Source of the DNA: Bacillus safensis | GTDB lineage: Bacteria > Bacillota > Bacilli > Bacillales > Bacillaceae | Reading direction: 5' to 3' | Length of the DNA: 64,000 bases | NCBI GenBank assembly: GCA_030159235.1 | Contig: BSBG01000011.1 | Span: forward strand, 1 to 64,000 | Shown: in pieces, positions 16,381-25,102 of the stretch | Layout: each line of letters starts with the position of its first letter | Position numbering within the stretch: the stretch's first letter is position 1 | Position numbers and translations under genes: made by a program | Notes under the pieces: model-generated | What the model saw: only the letters and a program-made list of their open reading frames with translations | Told to the model about the DNA's origin: nothing | Databases searched by the model: none

Positions 16381-16436
16381 GTATGAAACGGCAAGGTTGG
16401 TGTCACTATTATTTGATAACAGGGGAGCGGGATAAC

Positions 16437-17474
16437 GTGAAAAAGTGGAAAAGGATCTCGATCGTGACCATCCTAGTGGTCTTGGCTGTGACGAGTGCTG
16501 CATGCTCAAACGCAAACGAAGCCTCAAATCAAAAGGGGAAGGTTGAGCTTTTAAATGTTTCGTATGATCCTACGCGTGAATTGTATCAGGAATACAATCA
16601 AGCCTTTCACACGTATTGGAAAGATAAAACTGGTGATGATGTCACCATTAAGCAGTCTCACGGTGGATCAGGCAAGCAAGGAAGATCGATTATTGATGGA
16701 CTTGAGGCAGATGTGGCAACACTGGCTCTAGGGTATGACATTGATGCGATTGCAGATCGCGGACTGCTTTCGAAAGATTGGCAACAGAAATTTCCAAACG
16801 AGTCAACACCTTATACATCGACCATTGTGTTTCTTGTAAAGAAAGGAAATCCAAAAAATATTAAAGACTGGGATGACTTGATTCAACCAGGTGTGTCCAT
16901 CATTACGCCGAATCCAAAAACGTCCGGCGGTGCGAGATGGAATTACTTGGCTGCATGGGCATATGCGGATAAAACATTTCAAGGAGATGAACAAAAAACA
17001 AAGGATTTTGTCAAAAAGCTATATGAGCATGTCGAGGTCCTTGATTCAGGAGCGCGTGGAGCCACAACGACCTTTGTGGAACGTGGTCTTGGGGATGTAT
17101 TAATTGCATGGGAAAATGAAGCCTATTTGACACAGCATGAACTAGGCAAAGACAAATTTGAAATTGTCACCCCATCGATTAGTATTCTAGCGGAGCCGCC
17201 AGTTGCTGTCGTCGATCAAAATGTGAAACGAAAAGGAACAGAGAAAGTGGCGAAGGCGTATTTAGATTATTTATATTCTAAAAAAGGGCAGGAAATTGCG
17301 GCGAAAAACTATTATCGCCCTAGAAATCAAGAAATTTTACACAAATATAAAGATCAATTTAAAGAGATTGATATGGTGACAATTGATCAAGCGTTTGGCG
17401 GATGGAGAAAGGCCCAAAAAAGATTTTTTGATGATGGCGGATTATTTGATCAAATATATAGCGGACAAAAATAG
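16437..17474 (+). CDS. sulfate ABC transporter substrate-binding lipoprotein
   Basis: A 345-residue periplasmic-type binding protein of the Sbp/CysP family. Signal sequence with lipobox, Cys23 in TSAACS, so a membrane-anchored lipoprotein. Family motifs: [17 protein letters not shown], the SHGGSGKQ anion-binding loop, and [18 protein letters not shown]. The GTG at 16437 is preferred because it starts a proper signal peptide ([10 protein letters not shown]); the longer frame from 16377 begins inside the leader terminator. First gene of a four-gene operon with two permeases and an ATPase. Sulfate or thiosulfate is the family substrate. Confidence 0.9.
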   Translation: MKKWKRISIVTILVVLAVTSAACSNANEASNQKGKVELLNVSYDPTRELYQEYNQAFHTYWKDKTGDDVTIKQSHGGSGKQGRSIIDGLEADVATLALGYDIDAIADRGLLSKDWQQKFPNESTPYTSTIVFLVKKGNPKNIKDWDDLIQPGVSIITPNPKTSGGARWNYLAAWAYADKTFQGDEQKTKDFVKKLYEHVEVLDSGARGATTTFVERGLGDVLIAWENEAYLTQHELGKDKFEIVTPSISILAEPPVAVVDQNVKRKGTEKVAKAYLDYLYSKKGQEIAAKNYYRPRNQEILHKYKDQFKEIDMVTIDQAFGGWRKAQKRFFDDGGLFDQIYSGQK

Positions 17475-17485
17475 GGGGCGATGTG

Positions 17486-18328
17486 ATGAAGAAAGCGCAG
17501 GCCGCCAATAAAAGAACACGTATATTGCCCGGATTCGGGCTGAGCCTTGGAGTGACCCTCGTTTATGTGAGTGCGATTGTTGTCGTTCCTTTATCCATGG
17601 TATTTATTTGGACGGCTTCATTAGGAGCAGAGGGAATTTGGAAGGTGTTTACCGATGCAAGGGTATTGAAGTCGCTTCAGCTGACCGTGACGACTTCCTT
17701 TATAGCTGCTCTCATCAATGCTGGGTTTGGTGTACTGATTGCCTGGGTTCTTGCCAGGTACTCATTTCATGGAAAGAAAATCTTGGATGCTCTCATCGAT
17801 TTGCCTTTTGCTCTTCCGACGGCTGTTGCAGGTATTGCCCTCACCACCCTCTATTCTCCAAATGGATGGCTTGGCCAATTTCTGCATATGAAGGTGGCGT
17901 ACACACCGATTGGCATTATTTTGGCACTTATTTTTATTGGCATTCCATTCGTCATTCGAACCGTGCAGCCTGTCATAGAAGGGCTGCAGCAGGAAGTGGA
18001 AGAGGCGGCTGCCATCCTTGGTGCGACAAGGAGACAGACCTTTTTTCATGTGCTGCTGCCTACCTTGTTTCCGGCGGTGATAACTGGATTTTCACTTGCG
18101 TTTGCAAGAGCACTAGGTGAATACGGCTCTGTTGTGTTTATTGCTGGAAATATTCCGTTTAAAACAGAGATTACACCGCTGATGATCATGTCCAAGCTTG
18201 AACAGTATGATTATCATGGTGCAGCAGCGATTGCGTGCTTAATGCTGCTTCTTTCGTTTTTCATCCTGTTATTGATTCATGGGATACAGTGGTATGTTGA
18301 GCGGAAAAAACAAGTATATGTGAGGTGA
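17486..18328 (+). CDS. cysT: sulfate ABC transporter permease, CysT-type
   Basis: A membrane permease of about 280 residues with six helices and the EAA-type loop contacting the ATPase (EEAAAILGATRRQTFFHVLLPTLFPAVITG). Sequence features match CysT/CysU. GTG at 17483 and ATG at 17486 are adjacent; the ATG has the better spacing to AGGGGG. The stop overlaps the Shine-Dalgarno of the next gene, indicating tight coupling. Confidence 0.85.
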   Translation: MKKAQAANKRTRILPGFGLSLGVTLVYVSAIVVVPLSMVFIWTASLGAEGIWKVFTDARVLKSLQLTVTTSFIAALINAGFGVLIAWVLARYSFHGKKILDALIDLPFALPTAVAGIALTTLYSPNGWLGQFLHMKVAYTPIGIILALIFIGIPFVIRTVQPVIEGLQQEVEEAAAILGATRRQTFFHVLLPTLFPAVITGFSLAFARALGEYGSVVFIAGNIPFKTEITPLMIMSKLEQYDYHGAAAIACLMLLLSFFILLLIHGIQWYVERKKQVYVR

Positions 18329-18333
18329 AACCA

Positions 18334-19203
18334 TTGGAGAGAGAGCTTAGTCGTCGGCATCATGCCCGGTATAAGAGTCCTGTAACGGAATCTAAAGCAG
18401 TGAAAATTCTATTGATTACGATGGTGTATGCTTTTTTGATTTTATTTTTACTCATGCCGCTGATCGCCGTGTTTTCAAAGGCATTTGAGAAAGGGTGGAG
18501 CTCATACCTTCTGGCTATTTCTCATCCAGATACACTAGCGGCGATCAAATTGACCGTCTTCATTTTCATCGTTACCTTGCCGCTTCAAATGATCTTTGGG
18601 GTCAGTGCAGCATGGCTTATCACAAAATTTAACTTCCGCGGAAAACGTTTGCTAACGACTGTGATTGACCTTCCATTTGCCGTTTCGCCTGTGATTGCTG
18701 GACTTGTATTTGTCCTTTTATTTGGTTCAAACGGGCTTTTAGGACCTTGGCTTATGGCGAATGGGTGGAAGGTCATTTATTCTGTGCCAGGCATGATTTT
18801 AGCAACCATATTCGTCACATTTCCATTTATTGCAAGAGAATTAATCCCGTTTATGCAGCATGAAGGCATTCATGAGGAGGAAGCATCGCTCACGCTTGGA
18901 GCAAACGGATGGAAGACGTTTTTTCTTGTGACACTGCCAAATATCAAGTGGGCTCTTTTTTACGGTGTCATTTTAGCCGGGGCAAGAGCGATTGGTGAAT
19001 TTGGTGCCGTGTCGGTTGTATCGGGTCATATTCGAGGGATGACCAATACGATGCCGCTTCATATTGAAATTTTATACAATGAATACCAATTCCAAGCTGC
19101 TTTTGCTGTGGCATCTCTCATGGCGTTTGTGGCAGTCATCACTTTAATCATCAAGCAAATCATTCAGCAAAGAGATCATCGGCTTGGCAAGCGGTCAACA
19201 TAA
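18334..19203 (+). CDS. cysW: sulfate ABC transporter permease, CysW-type
   Basis: The second permease, about 289 residues, six helices, EAA-type loop EEEASLTLGANGWKTFFLVTLPNIKWALFYG. It pairs with the CysT-type permease to form the channel. TTG at 18334 with GAGGTG six bases upstream is preferred; the in-frame GTG at 18325 lies inside that Shine-Dalgarno. Confidence 0.85.
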   Translation: MERELSRRHHARYKSPVTESKAVKILLITMVYAFLILFLLMPLIAVFSKAFEKGWSSYLLAISHPDTLAAIKLTVFIFIVTLPLQMIFGVSAAWLITKFNFRGKRLLTTVIDLPFAVSPVIAGLVFVLLFGSNGLLGPWLMANGWKVIYSVPGMILATIFVTFPFIARELIPFMQHEGIHEEEASLTLGANGWKTFFLVTLPNIKWALFYGVILAGARAIGEFGAVSVVSGHIRGMTNTMPLHIEILYNEYQFQAAFAVASLMAFVAVITLIIKQIIQQRDHRLGKRST

Positions 19204-19218
19204 ATGGAGGGATCGGTC

Positions 19219-19950
19219 TTGGGGATTACAGCAAAACAAATATCAAAACAATTTGGTCAGACGAAGGTTTTGCAAAACGTGGATTTATCTATAAGAAATG
19301 GTGAATTGATCTCTTTACTAGGACCATCTGGCTCTGGAAAGACGACTTTATTAAGAATCATTGCAGGCCTTGATTATGCAAATAACGGGCAGATTTTATT
19401 TGGAGATCAGGATTACACGCACATTCCAGTGCGAAAGCGGCAGATCGGCTTTGTGTTTCAGCAATATGCGCTTTTTCGAAATATGACGGTATTTGATAAT
19501 GTCGCATATGGGCTAAAAATTAAACCTAGAGGAGAAAGACTGTCTAAAAAAGACATCAAAGAGCGGGTACATGAGCTTTTAAAGGTCGTTCAGCTAACGC
19601 AGTATGAGCAGCGATATCCAGAGCAGCTGTCAGGCGGACAAAAGCAGCGTGTAGCACTAGCGCGCGCACTAGCTGTTCAGCCGAAGGCACTTTTATTAGA
19701 TGAACCTTTTGGTGCGCTTGATACAAAGGTGAGGAAAGAATTAAGGCATTGGCTGAAAAAAGTCCATCACGATTTTCAAATGACCACCATTTTTGTGACA
19801 CATGATCAAGAAGAAGCGTTCGATATTGCTGATCGTGTCGTGGTGATGAATGAAGGAAGAATCGAAAAAATTGGCACAAAAGAAGAAATGGCAGGGCAAA
19901 CAGATAATCTATTCGTATCTGAATTTTTAGATATAGGAAGCCACATTTAA
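19219..19950 (+). CDS. cysA: sulfate ABC transporter ATPase, CysA-type
   Basis: A 243-residue ATPase energising the sulfate importer. Walker A GPSGSGKTT, Q-loop, signature LSGGQKQR, Walker B ALLLDEP, H-loop FVTHDQEEAF. It is shorter than the usual CysA of about 350 residues: the C-terminal TOBE-type regulatory domain is missing. Start TTG at 19219 has GGAGGGA upstream; the ATG at 19204 overlaps that signal. Last gene of the operon, followed by a terminator. Confidence 0.85.
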   Translation: MGITAKQISKQFGQTKVLQNVDLSIRNGELISLLGPSGSGKTTLLRIIAGLDYANNGQILFGDQDYTHIPVRKRQIGFVFQQYALFRNMTVFDNVAYGLKIKPRGERLSKKDIKERVHELLKVVQLTQYEQRYPEQLSGGQKQRVALARALAVQPKALLLDEPFGALDTKVRKELRHWLKKVHHDFQMTTIFVTHDQEEAFDIADRVVVMNEGRIEKIGTKEEMAGQTDNLFVSEFLDIGSHI

Positions 19951-19976
19951 CAAGAAGTATAGAAGATTAGGAGGGA

Positions 19977-20006
19977 AAGATGCAGTGATGCCTGCGTCTT
20001 TTTTTT
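19977..20006 (+). terminator. terminator of the sulfate transporter operon
   Basis: AAGATGCAG pairs with CTGCGTCTT (one G-U), loop of 6 bases, eight T. Confidence 0.8.
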
Positions 20007-20015
20007 ATAAAAATA

Positions 20016-20056
20016 TTCCTAGGAACATTGACTTATAATTTAGAATATTATAATAT
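20016..20056 (+). promoter_or_regulatory. promoter of the PTS operon with adjacent palindrome
   Basis: TTGACT (20028-20033), 17-base spacer, TAATAT (20051-20056). A perfect palindrome TTCCTAGGAA (20016-20025) lies directly upstream of the -35. A related palindrome overlaps the promoter of the SorC-type regulator at 30353. Confidence 0.55.
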
Positions 20057-20099
20057 CTTTACAAAGGTAACTACATTGAACATTTTTAAGAACTCAATA

Positions 20100-20115
20100 T
20101 TGTAAGCGTTTTATA
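20100..20115 (+). promoter_or_regulatory. possible cre (CcpA) site
   Basis: TTGTAAGCGTTTTATA fits the catabolite-responsive element consensus except for the conserved C near the 3' end. It lies downstream of the predicted PTS promoter, a position compatible with roadblock repression. A sister sequence occurs at 20673. Confidence 0.45.
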
Positions 20116-20190
20116 AAAGGTTCTGTTCTAAAATGTTCTTTCTTTTTGTTACATGTGTTCACATTTATAACAAATGAAAGGGGTGGTTGT

Positions 20191-20658
20191 TTGAACAACT
20201 TGTTTGAGTTAGATGAACAACTGATTAAGCTGCAGTTTGAAGCATCTTCGGGAGAGGAGGTGACCACTTTTTTAGCAGAGCGGTTAGAAGCTGGAGGGTA
20301 TATTAAATCGAGCTATTTACCTGCAGTGCTTGAAAGAGAAAAAACATATCCTACAGGCCTTCCACTTGCAACTTTTGGGGTAGCGATTCCGCATACAGAT
20401 CCTGAGCATGTGAACAAACCGGCGATTAGTGTAGCTACTTTAAAGGAACCTGTCGTTTTTCATAAAATGGGAAGCCCTGATGAAACAGTGCAAGCCAAAA
20501 TTGTGTTTGCCCTAGCCATCTCTGAGCCTAGCAAGCAGCTTGTGATGCTTGAGAAGCTCATGACACTTTTTAGAAAAGAAGAGGTGATGACGAAGCTGTC
20601 TCAATTGACCTCTTATGAAGAAGCGGTTGATGTACTTCAAAAAGAACTAAATCAATAG
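20191..20658 (+). CDS. PTS system EIIA component, galactitol/fructose type
   Basis: A 155-residue EIIA of the PTS_EIIA_2 (fructose/mannitol/galactitol) superfamily. The phosphorylated His is in GVAIPHTD. TTG at 20191 follows GGGGTGG and gives MNNLFELDEQLIK; the frame extended to 20146 has no ribosome binding site. Together with EIIC and EIIB downstream it forms a GatABC-type permease that imports and phosphorylates a polyol or sugar. The actual sugar is unknown. Confidence 0.85.
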   Translation: MNNLFELDEQLIKLQFEASSGEEVTTFLAERLEAGGYIKSSYLPAVLEREKTYPTGLPLATFGVAIPHTDPEHVNKPAISVATLKEPVVFHKMGSPDETVQAKIVFALAISEPSKQLVMLEKLMTLFRKEEVMTKLSQLTSYEEAVDVLQKELNQ

Positions 20659-20672
20659 CCATTCACGGAACA

Positions 20673-20688
20673 ATGTAAGCGCTTTATC
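20673..20688 (+). promoter_or_regulatory. possible cre (CcpA) site before the EIIC gene
   Basis: ATGTAAGCGCTTTATC, 12 of 14 core bases shared with the site at 20100, in the gap between the EIIA and EIIC genes. Confidence 0.45.
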
Positions 20689-20711
20689 TGAAAAATCTAG
20701 GAGGTGGATGT

Positions 20712-22085
20712 ATGATCAAGCAAGCTGTCGATTTTATATTAGACCTTGGACCAACTATTATGCTTCCGATTATTATGACGCTTTTCGGTATGATTTTAAG
20801 GCAAGGCTTTAAGAAATCCTTCCGAGCCGGTATTACGATCGGAATTGGATTTGTCGGTGTCAATCTTGTCATTAATTTGCTCGTGAGCGGCCTTGGGCCA
20901 GCAGCAAAAGCCATGGTTAATTCCCTTGGCCTAAAGCTCGATATTTTGGATGTTGGCTGGCCGATTGGCGCTGCCATATCATTTGGTACACCTGTTGCCC
21001 CGCTCATGATTCCTCTTGTGCTTTTGTTAAATGTGATCTTGTTGTCCGTAAATTTCACGAAAACGCTGAATGTGGATATTTGGAACTTCTGGCATTTAAT
21101 TTTCGCAGCCTCTGTTACTTACTACGCTTATCATAATATGTTCTTGGCTCTTGCTGTTGGCTTGATCGTCTCTGCGATCACGCTTAAATTAGCCGATTGG
21201 ACGGCGCCAACAATCGAACACCATTTCGGATTAAAAGGCGTATCGATGGCTCATGCTGAAACGGTCAACTTCGCACCGCTTATGTATGCGTCTAACCGTA
21301 TTATTGATAAGATCCCTGGCTTAAACAAAATTCATGCTGATCCAGAAACATTGAAGAAACGCTTTGGCATTTTTGGCGAACCGCTTGTGATGGGTCTCAT
21401 ACTTGGTATCATTATTGGTCTTCTCGGCGGCTATGATGCAAAAGGCGTAATGACGCTTGGTATTCAAATGGCAGCAGTTCTTGTATTAATGCCAAGAATG
21501 GTTGCGTTATTAATGGAAGGACTGATTCCAATCTCTGAGGGCGCTCGTTCTTATATTCAAAAGCGTTTCCCAGGAAAAAATGTTTATATTGGCTTAGATA
21601 CAGCGATTGTCATTGGTCATCCAGCGAATATGGCGGTAGCCCTTTTAATGGTGCCGATTACGATTTTGCTCGCTGTTGTTCTACCTTACAATGGCATGCT
21701 ACCGTTTGCTGACTTATCGGTTCTGCCATTTACAGTTGTCTGGGCAGTAGCAGCCGCTCGTGGAAATATTATTCGCGGCCTTATTAACAGTATTTTCACA
21801 TTAATGATTGTCTTCTTTATCGCAACGAATCTTGCACCGCTTGCAACAACAATGGGGAAAGCAGTCGGCTTTGATTTCCCAGAGGGGGCAAATATGATTT
21901 CAGGTATTGACCTTGGTTCTCACGTCATTCCTTGGATCATGGTGAGACTTCTTGATCCGAGCAACCCTTACTTTATTGCAGCGATTATCTGTGCTCTGGC
22001 TTATGCGCTTCTATGGTACTGGGTGCGAAACGATATTAAAAAGCAATATGCGAAAGAAATGGGCTTAGATCAGAAAGAACAATAA
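20712..22085 (+). CDS. PTS EIIC component, galactitol type
   Basis: A 457-residue membrane permease of the EIIC-GAT family with about ten hydrophobic segments. Features include the N-terminal DLGPTIMLPIIMTLFGMIL, IGIGFVGVNLVINLL and a conserved VIGHPANMAVALLMVP loop. It forms the translocation channel for the substrate phosphorylated by EIIA and EIIB. GAGGTGGATGT precedes the ATG. Confidence 0.9.
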   Translation: MIKQAVDFILDLGPTIMLPIIMTLFGMILRQGFKKSFRAGITIGIGFVGVNLVINLLVSGLGPAAKAMVNSLGLKLDILDVGWPIGAAISFGTPVAPLMIPLVLLLNVILLSVNFTKTLNVDIWNFWHLIFAASVTYYAYHNMFLALAVGLIVSAITLKLADWTAPTIEHHFGLKGVSMAHAETVNFAPLMYASNRIIDKIPGLNKIHADPETLKKRFGIFGEPLVMGLILGIIIGLLGGYDAKGVMTLGIQMAAVLVLMPRMVALLMEGLIPISEGARSYIQKRFPGKNVYIGLDTAIVIGHPANMAVALLMVPITILLAVVLPYNGMLPFADLSVLPFTVVWAVAAARGNIIRGLINSIFTLMIVFFIATNLAPLATTMGKAVGFDFPEGANMISGIDLGSHVIPWIMVRLLDPSNPYFIAAIICALAYALLWYWVRNDIKKQYAKEMGLDQKEQ

Positions 22086-22104
22086 ACGAGCTGGAGGGAT
22101 TCTA

Positions 22105-22383
22105 ATGGCGAAGAAAATATTAGTATCATGCGGAACGGCAGTTGCGACATCAACGGTTGTGGCAAAAAAGGTAGAAGAGACGTTAAAGGAAAAAGGATAT
22201 GATGTCGTGGTGGAACAGTGTAAGGCTTCTGAAGTCCCGCAAAAAGCAGAGGGCGCTGATTTAATTGTTACAACAACGCCTGTGAGTGATACAAAAGGGA
22301 CACCTGTGATTCAAACATTATCCTTTTTAACGGGTTTTGGCATTGAAGAGGATATCGAAAAAATCATAGATCATATCAAATAG
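22105..22383 (+). CDS. PTS EIIB component, galactitol type
   Basis: A 92-residue EIIB domain protein. The phosphorylated Cys is in the P-loop-like ILVSCGTAVATSTVVAKK. It accepts phosphate from EIIA and passes it to the sugar. Separate short EIIA and EIIB genes are typical of Gat-type systems. GGAGGG precedes the ATG. Confidence 0.9.
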   Translation: MAKKILVSCGTAVATSTVVAKKVEETLKEKGYDVVVEQCKASEVPQKAEGADLIVTTTPVSDTKGTPVIQTLSFLTGFGIEEDIEKIIDHIK

Positions 22384-22445
22384 AGCACCATTGCATGGAG
22401 GAGCTTATGCGGCTCCTTCCATGTGACCTGAAAGGGGGAAGTCTC

Positions 22446-22892
22446 ATGCAGCATCATGCTTATAGCAGAACGTCTGCTGTATTGTCTATTTTTCTACCGG
22501 CCGTGCTCATCTGTCTGTTTTTTCTCTGGTCTCTTTATACGTTATTGTCAGCAGGACCTGAGCCGTTAGCTGTGTTAGGCGTTTATACGCTTCCTATTCT
22601 CATGCTTTCTAGTATCACAGGATTGAACCAGCCGACAAATGTCATCATTAGTGAAGATAAACTGAAGATAGGAGCTTTTGGCAGGTGGCACACATATGCT
22701 GTGTCTGATATTAAAGGAAAGCTTTTTTTAAAGCCATATCCTCATATCGGGAAAGTCTATGTCAGGGTAGGGCCAGCCCGGATATTCGGAGGGCGTTACT
22801 GGATATCCAGTGAGATGAGTGAGTACAAGCAGCTTGTTCAAACGTTACAGAATTTTGCGAAGGGTGATGAAAAGGAGGATGCAGCTACATGA
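22446..22892 (+). CDS. small membrane protein of unknown function
   Basis: A 148-residue protein with two N-terminal membrane helices (about residues 13-33 and 36-58) and a soluble part resembling a PH-like fold (NVIISEDKLKIGAF...). ATG at 22446 follows AAAGGGGGAAG; the frame from 22395 lacks a ribosome binding site. It sits between the PTS and the dehydrogenase in the same operon and overlaps the next gene by four bases, so it is cotranscribed. I do not recognise a family and give no function. Confidence 0.6.
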   Translation: MQHHAYSRTSAVLSIFLPAVLICLFFLWSLYTLLSAGPEPLAVLGVYTLPILMLSSITGLNQPTNVIISEDKLKIGAFGRWHTYAVSDIKGKLFLKPYPHIGKVYVRVGPARIFGGRYWISSEMSEYKQLVQTLQNFAKGDEKEDAAT

Positions 22893-23920
22893 AATCAGCT
22901 GTCTTTTATTCTTCAGAGGACATTCGATATGAGGAGCGGAACCGGCCAGTCATTGGCGATGATGAAGTTCTGTTAAAACTGAGAGCTTGTGGTTTATGCG
23001 GTACGGATATTTACAAAGCAACGCATGAGACAGTCCCTCCTGGAACGGTGCTTGGACATGAAATCGCTGGCGATATTGTCGAGACCGGCAAGCGCGTGAC
23101 AAAAGTTCAAACGGGAGACAGGGTATATGTGGCGCATCATGTACCTTGTTTCACCTGTGACTTTTGTCAAAAGGGGTTCTATACCATGTGTCCGCAGTTT
23201 ACAGCCACAAATGTAGAGCCAGGCGGGTTTTCAGAGTATATCCGTGTACCTGCTTTGCATGTCAAGCATACGATGGGTAAGCTTCCGAAAGACGTATCAT
23301 ATGAGCAAGGGGCGATGGTTGAACCGGTTGCCTGCTGCCTGCACGGATTTGAACGAGCACCTGTTCATCCAGGAGATTCCGTCTTGATCCTTGGAGCGGG
23401 GCAAATTGGCTGTATTCAATTACAGCTCGCCAAATATTATTTGGCTGGAAAAGTGATGATAACAGATGTGAATGAGAACAGGCTGCTGAAAGCGAGGAGT
23501 TTAGGAGCAGACGTCGCCTTCCATCCAGCATCTGAGCCCTTGGAAAACCGGGTGATGACAGAAACAGATGGAAAGGGAGCGGACCTCGTCATTATTTCTG
23601 TTGGGAGCAGTGCGCTTTTAAAAGAGGCGTTTCAGGCTGTAGCGCGAGGCGGTACCATTTTGGTATTTGCTCATTTTCCAAAGGAGGATGTGGACATTCC
23701 TGCTGAACGATTTTTCAATGATGAAGTGAAGGTAGTAGGAGCCTATTCCTCGCATCCATATCACTATCGTGAAGCCCTTGAGCTTCTGAAAACAAAAGTA
23801 GTAAACACTGAAAAGATGGTGACGCACCGCTATCCGTTAAGTGAGCTGCTTCAGGCGATAGAATGTGCGAGGCATCCTGAGGGTGAGAGTGTCAAAATCA
23901 TGATGTATCCAGATGAATGA
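22889..23920 (+). CDS. zinc-dependent medium-chain alcohol/polyol dehydrogenase
   Basis: A 343-residue MDR family enzyme. Catalytic zinc ligands are C-GLCGTD near residue 37 and GHEIAGD. The structural zinc lobe is CFTCDFCQKGFYTMC with its four Cys. The NAD-binding motif is GAGQIG. The family oxidises polyols such as sorbitol, or galactitol-1-phosphate 5-dehydrogenase (GatD) when linked to a Gat PTS. Operon position after a Gat-type PTS suggests it oxidises the imported polyol phosphate; this is inference. ATGA overlap with the upstream gene. Confidence 0.85.
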   Translation: MKSAVFYSSEDIRYEERNRPVIGDDEVLLKLRACGLCGTDIYKATHETVPPGTVLGHEIAGDIVETGKRVTKVQTGDRVYVAHHVPCFTCDFCQKGFYTMCPQFTATNVEPGGFSEYIRVPALHVKHTMGKLPKDVSYEQGAMVEPVACCLHGFERAPVHPGDSVLILGAGQIGCIQLQLAKYYLAGKVMITDVNENRLLKARSLGADVAFHPASEPLENRVMTETDGKGADLVIISVGSSALLKEAFQAVARGGTILVFAHFPKEDVDIPAERFFNDEVKVVGAYSSHPYHYREALELLKTKVVNTEKMVTHRYPLSELLQAIECARHPEGESVKIMMYPDE

Positions 23921-23935
23921 GGGCGCATGAGATCG

Positions 23936-23986
23936 AAAGAGAAAGAGAAGTTCTTTGGAAAAGGGCTTTGCCTTTCTCTTTTTTTC
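23936..23986 (+). terminator. terminator of the PTS-dehydrogenase operon
   Basis: AAAGAGAAAG (23936-23945) pairs with CTTTCTCTTT (23972-23981), followed by T-run; a loop of about 26 bases holds a smaller AAGGGC/GCCTT pairing. Confidence 0.65.
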
Positions 23987-23995
23987 TGATAAAAA

Positions 23996-24011
23996 ATGAA
24001 AACGCTTAAAA
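23996..24011 (+). promoter_or_regulatory. possible cre (CcpA) site before the dehydrogenase complex operon
   Basis: ATGAAAACGCTTAAAA fits the cre consensus except for the 3' conserved C. It lies just upstream of the predicted -35. Confidence 0.4.
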
Positions 24012-24026
24012 ATAAGAGGGAAATGC

Positions 24027-24055
24027 TTGACTTCGATCACACTTAAACGTATGAT
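24027..24055 (+). promoter_or_regulatory. sigma-A promoter of the dehydrogenase complex operon
   Basis: TTGACT (24027-24032), 17-base spacer, TATGAT (24050-24055). Independent of the upstream operon, which ends in a terminator. Confidence 0.65.
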
Positions 24056-24102
24056 AATTACAAATGTAACACATAAGAACAAATGTAAAGGGGAGAGAAG
24101 AA

Positions 24103-25086
24103 ATGCAAAAACAAATCACTTTGCCTGAACAGATTAGTCATGAGAAATTAGCAGATTTATATAAACAAATGTGGTTAGTGAGATATTTTGATGAAAAGGT
24201 CGATCAATTCTTTGCAAAAGGACTTATTCATGGAACCACTCATTTGTGTGTTGGACAGGAAGCGTCAGCTGTTGGATCGATTGCCGTGTTAAAGAATGAA
24301 GATAAGATTGTCAGCACACACCGTGGACATGGTCACTGTATTGCAAAAGGGGCCGAGGTCAATAAAATGATGGCTGAATTGTTTGGACGTGAAACCGGCT
24401 ATTGCAAAGGTAAAGGCGGCTCAATGCATATTGCGGACTTAGAAAAAGGAAATCTTGGAGCGAATGGAATCGTTGGCGGCGGTATCCCGCTGGCAACAGG
24501 TGCAGCGCTCACATCTAAAATGAAGCAGGAAGGCTTTGTTGTTCTTTGTTTCTTCGGAGATGGTGCCACAAATGAAGGCAGCTTCCATGAAGCATTAAAC
24601 CTTGCATCCATTTGGGATTTGCCAGTTGTGTTTATTTGTGAAAACAACCAGTATGGCATGTCTGGCCCTGTGAAAGAAATGATCAACATTGAGGACATTT
24701 CAACAAGAGCAGAAAGCTACGGAATGCCAGGAAAAACGGTGGATGGAAATGACATGGTCGAAATTATGAACACAGTAGATGAAGCAGTCAGCCGTGCAAG
24801 AGCTGGAGAAGGCCCATCACTCGTTGAAATGAAAACGTATCGCTGGAAGGGTCACTCTAAGAGTGATGCGAAAAAATACCGTACACGTGAAGAAGAGACA
24901 GAGTGGAGACAAAAAGATGGAATCAAACGCTTTAAGTCTCTCTTGATTGAATTGAATGTTTTGACAGAAGAGCAGGCAGCAAGCTTACAGGAAGAAGCGA
25001 AGCAGGAAATTGAAGCGTCTGTAGAATTCGCCAAAAACAGTAAAGAACCGTCAATTGACACACTATTAGAGGATGTATACGCCTAA
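24103..25086 (+). CDS. acoA: TPP-dependent dehydrogenase E1 alpha (acetoin dehydrogenase-like)
   Basis: A 327-residue E1 alpha subunit. The thiamine diphosphate motif GDGATNEGSFHEALNLA...ICENN and the HRGHGHCIAKG region are clear. The length and motif match acetoin dehydrogenase AcoA more than pyruvate dehydrogenase PdhA (about 370). First gene of an E1a-E1b-E2-E3 operon with two SDR genes. Acetoin dehydrogenases cleave acetoin to acetaldehyde and acetyl-CoA; given the PTS and polyol dehydrogenase context, a different alpha-hydroxyketone or 2-oxoacid is possible. The gene symbol is by family, not by locus. Confidence 0.8.
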   Translation: MQKQITLPEQISHEKLADLYKQMWLVRYFDEKVDQFFAKGLIHGTTHLCVGQEASAVGSIAVLKNEDKIVSTHRGHGHCIAKGAEVNKMMAELFGRETGYCKGKGGSMHIADLEKGNLGANGIVGGGIPLATGAALTSKMKQEGFVVLCFFGDGATNEGSFHEALNLASIWDLPVVFICENNQYGMSGPVKEMINIEDISTRAESYGMPGKTVDGNDMVEIMNTVDEAVSRARAGEGPSLVEMKTYRWKGHSKSDAKKYRTREEETEWRQKDGIKRFKSLLIELNVLTEEQAASLQEEAKQEIEASVEFAKNSKEPSIDTLLEDVYA

Positions 25087-25102
25087 TTAGGAGGGGAATC
25101 AC

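Noticed and set aside
23941-23952. TTCTTTGGAA as a third copy of the TTCC/GGAA operator
   Set aside because: It lies in the loop of the dehydrogenase terminator, is not a clean palindrome and is far from the promoter.
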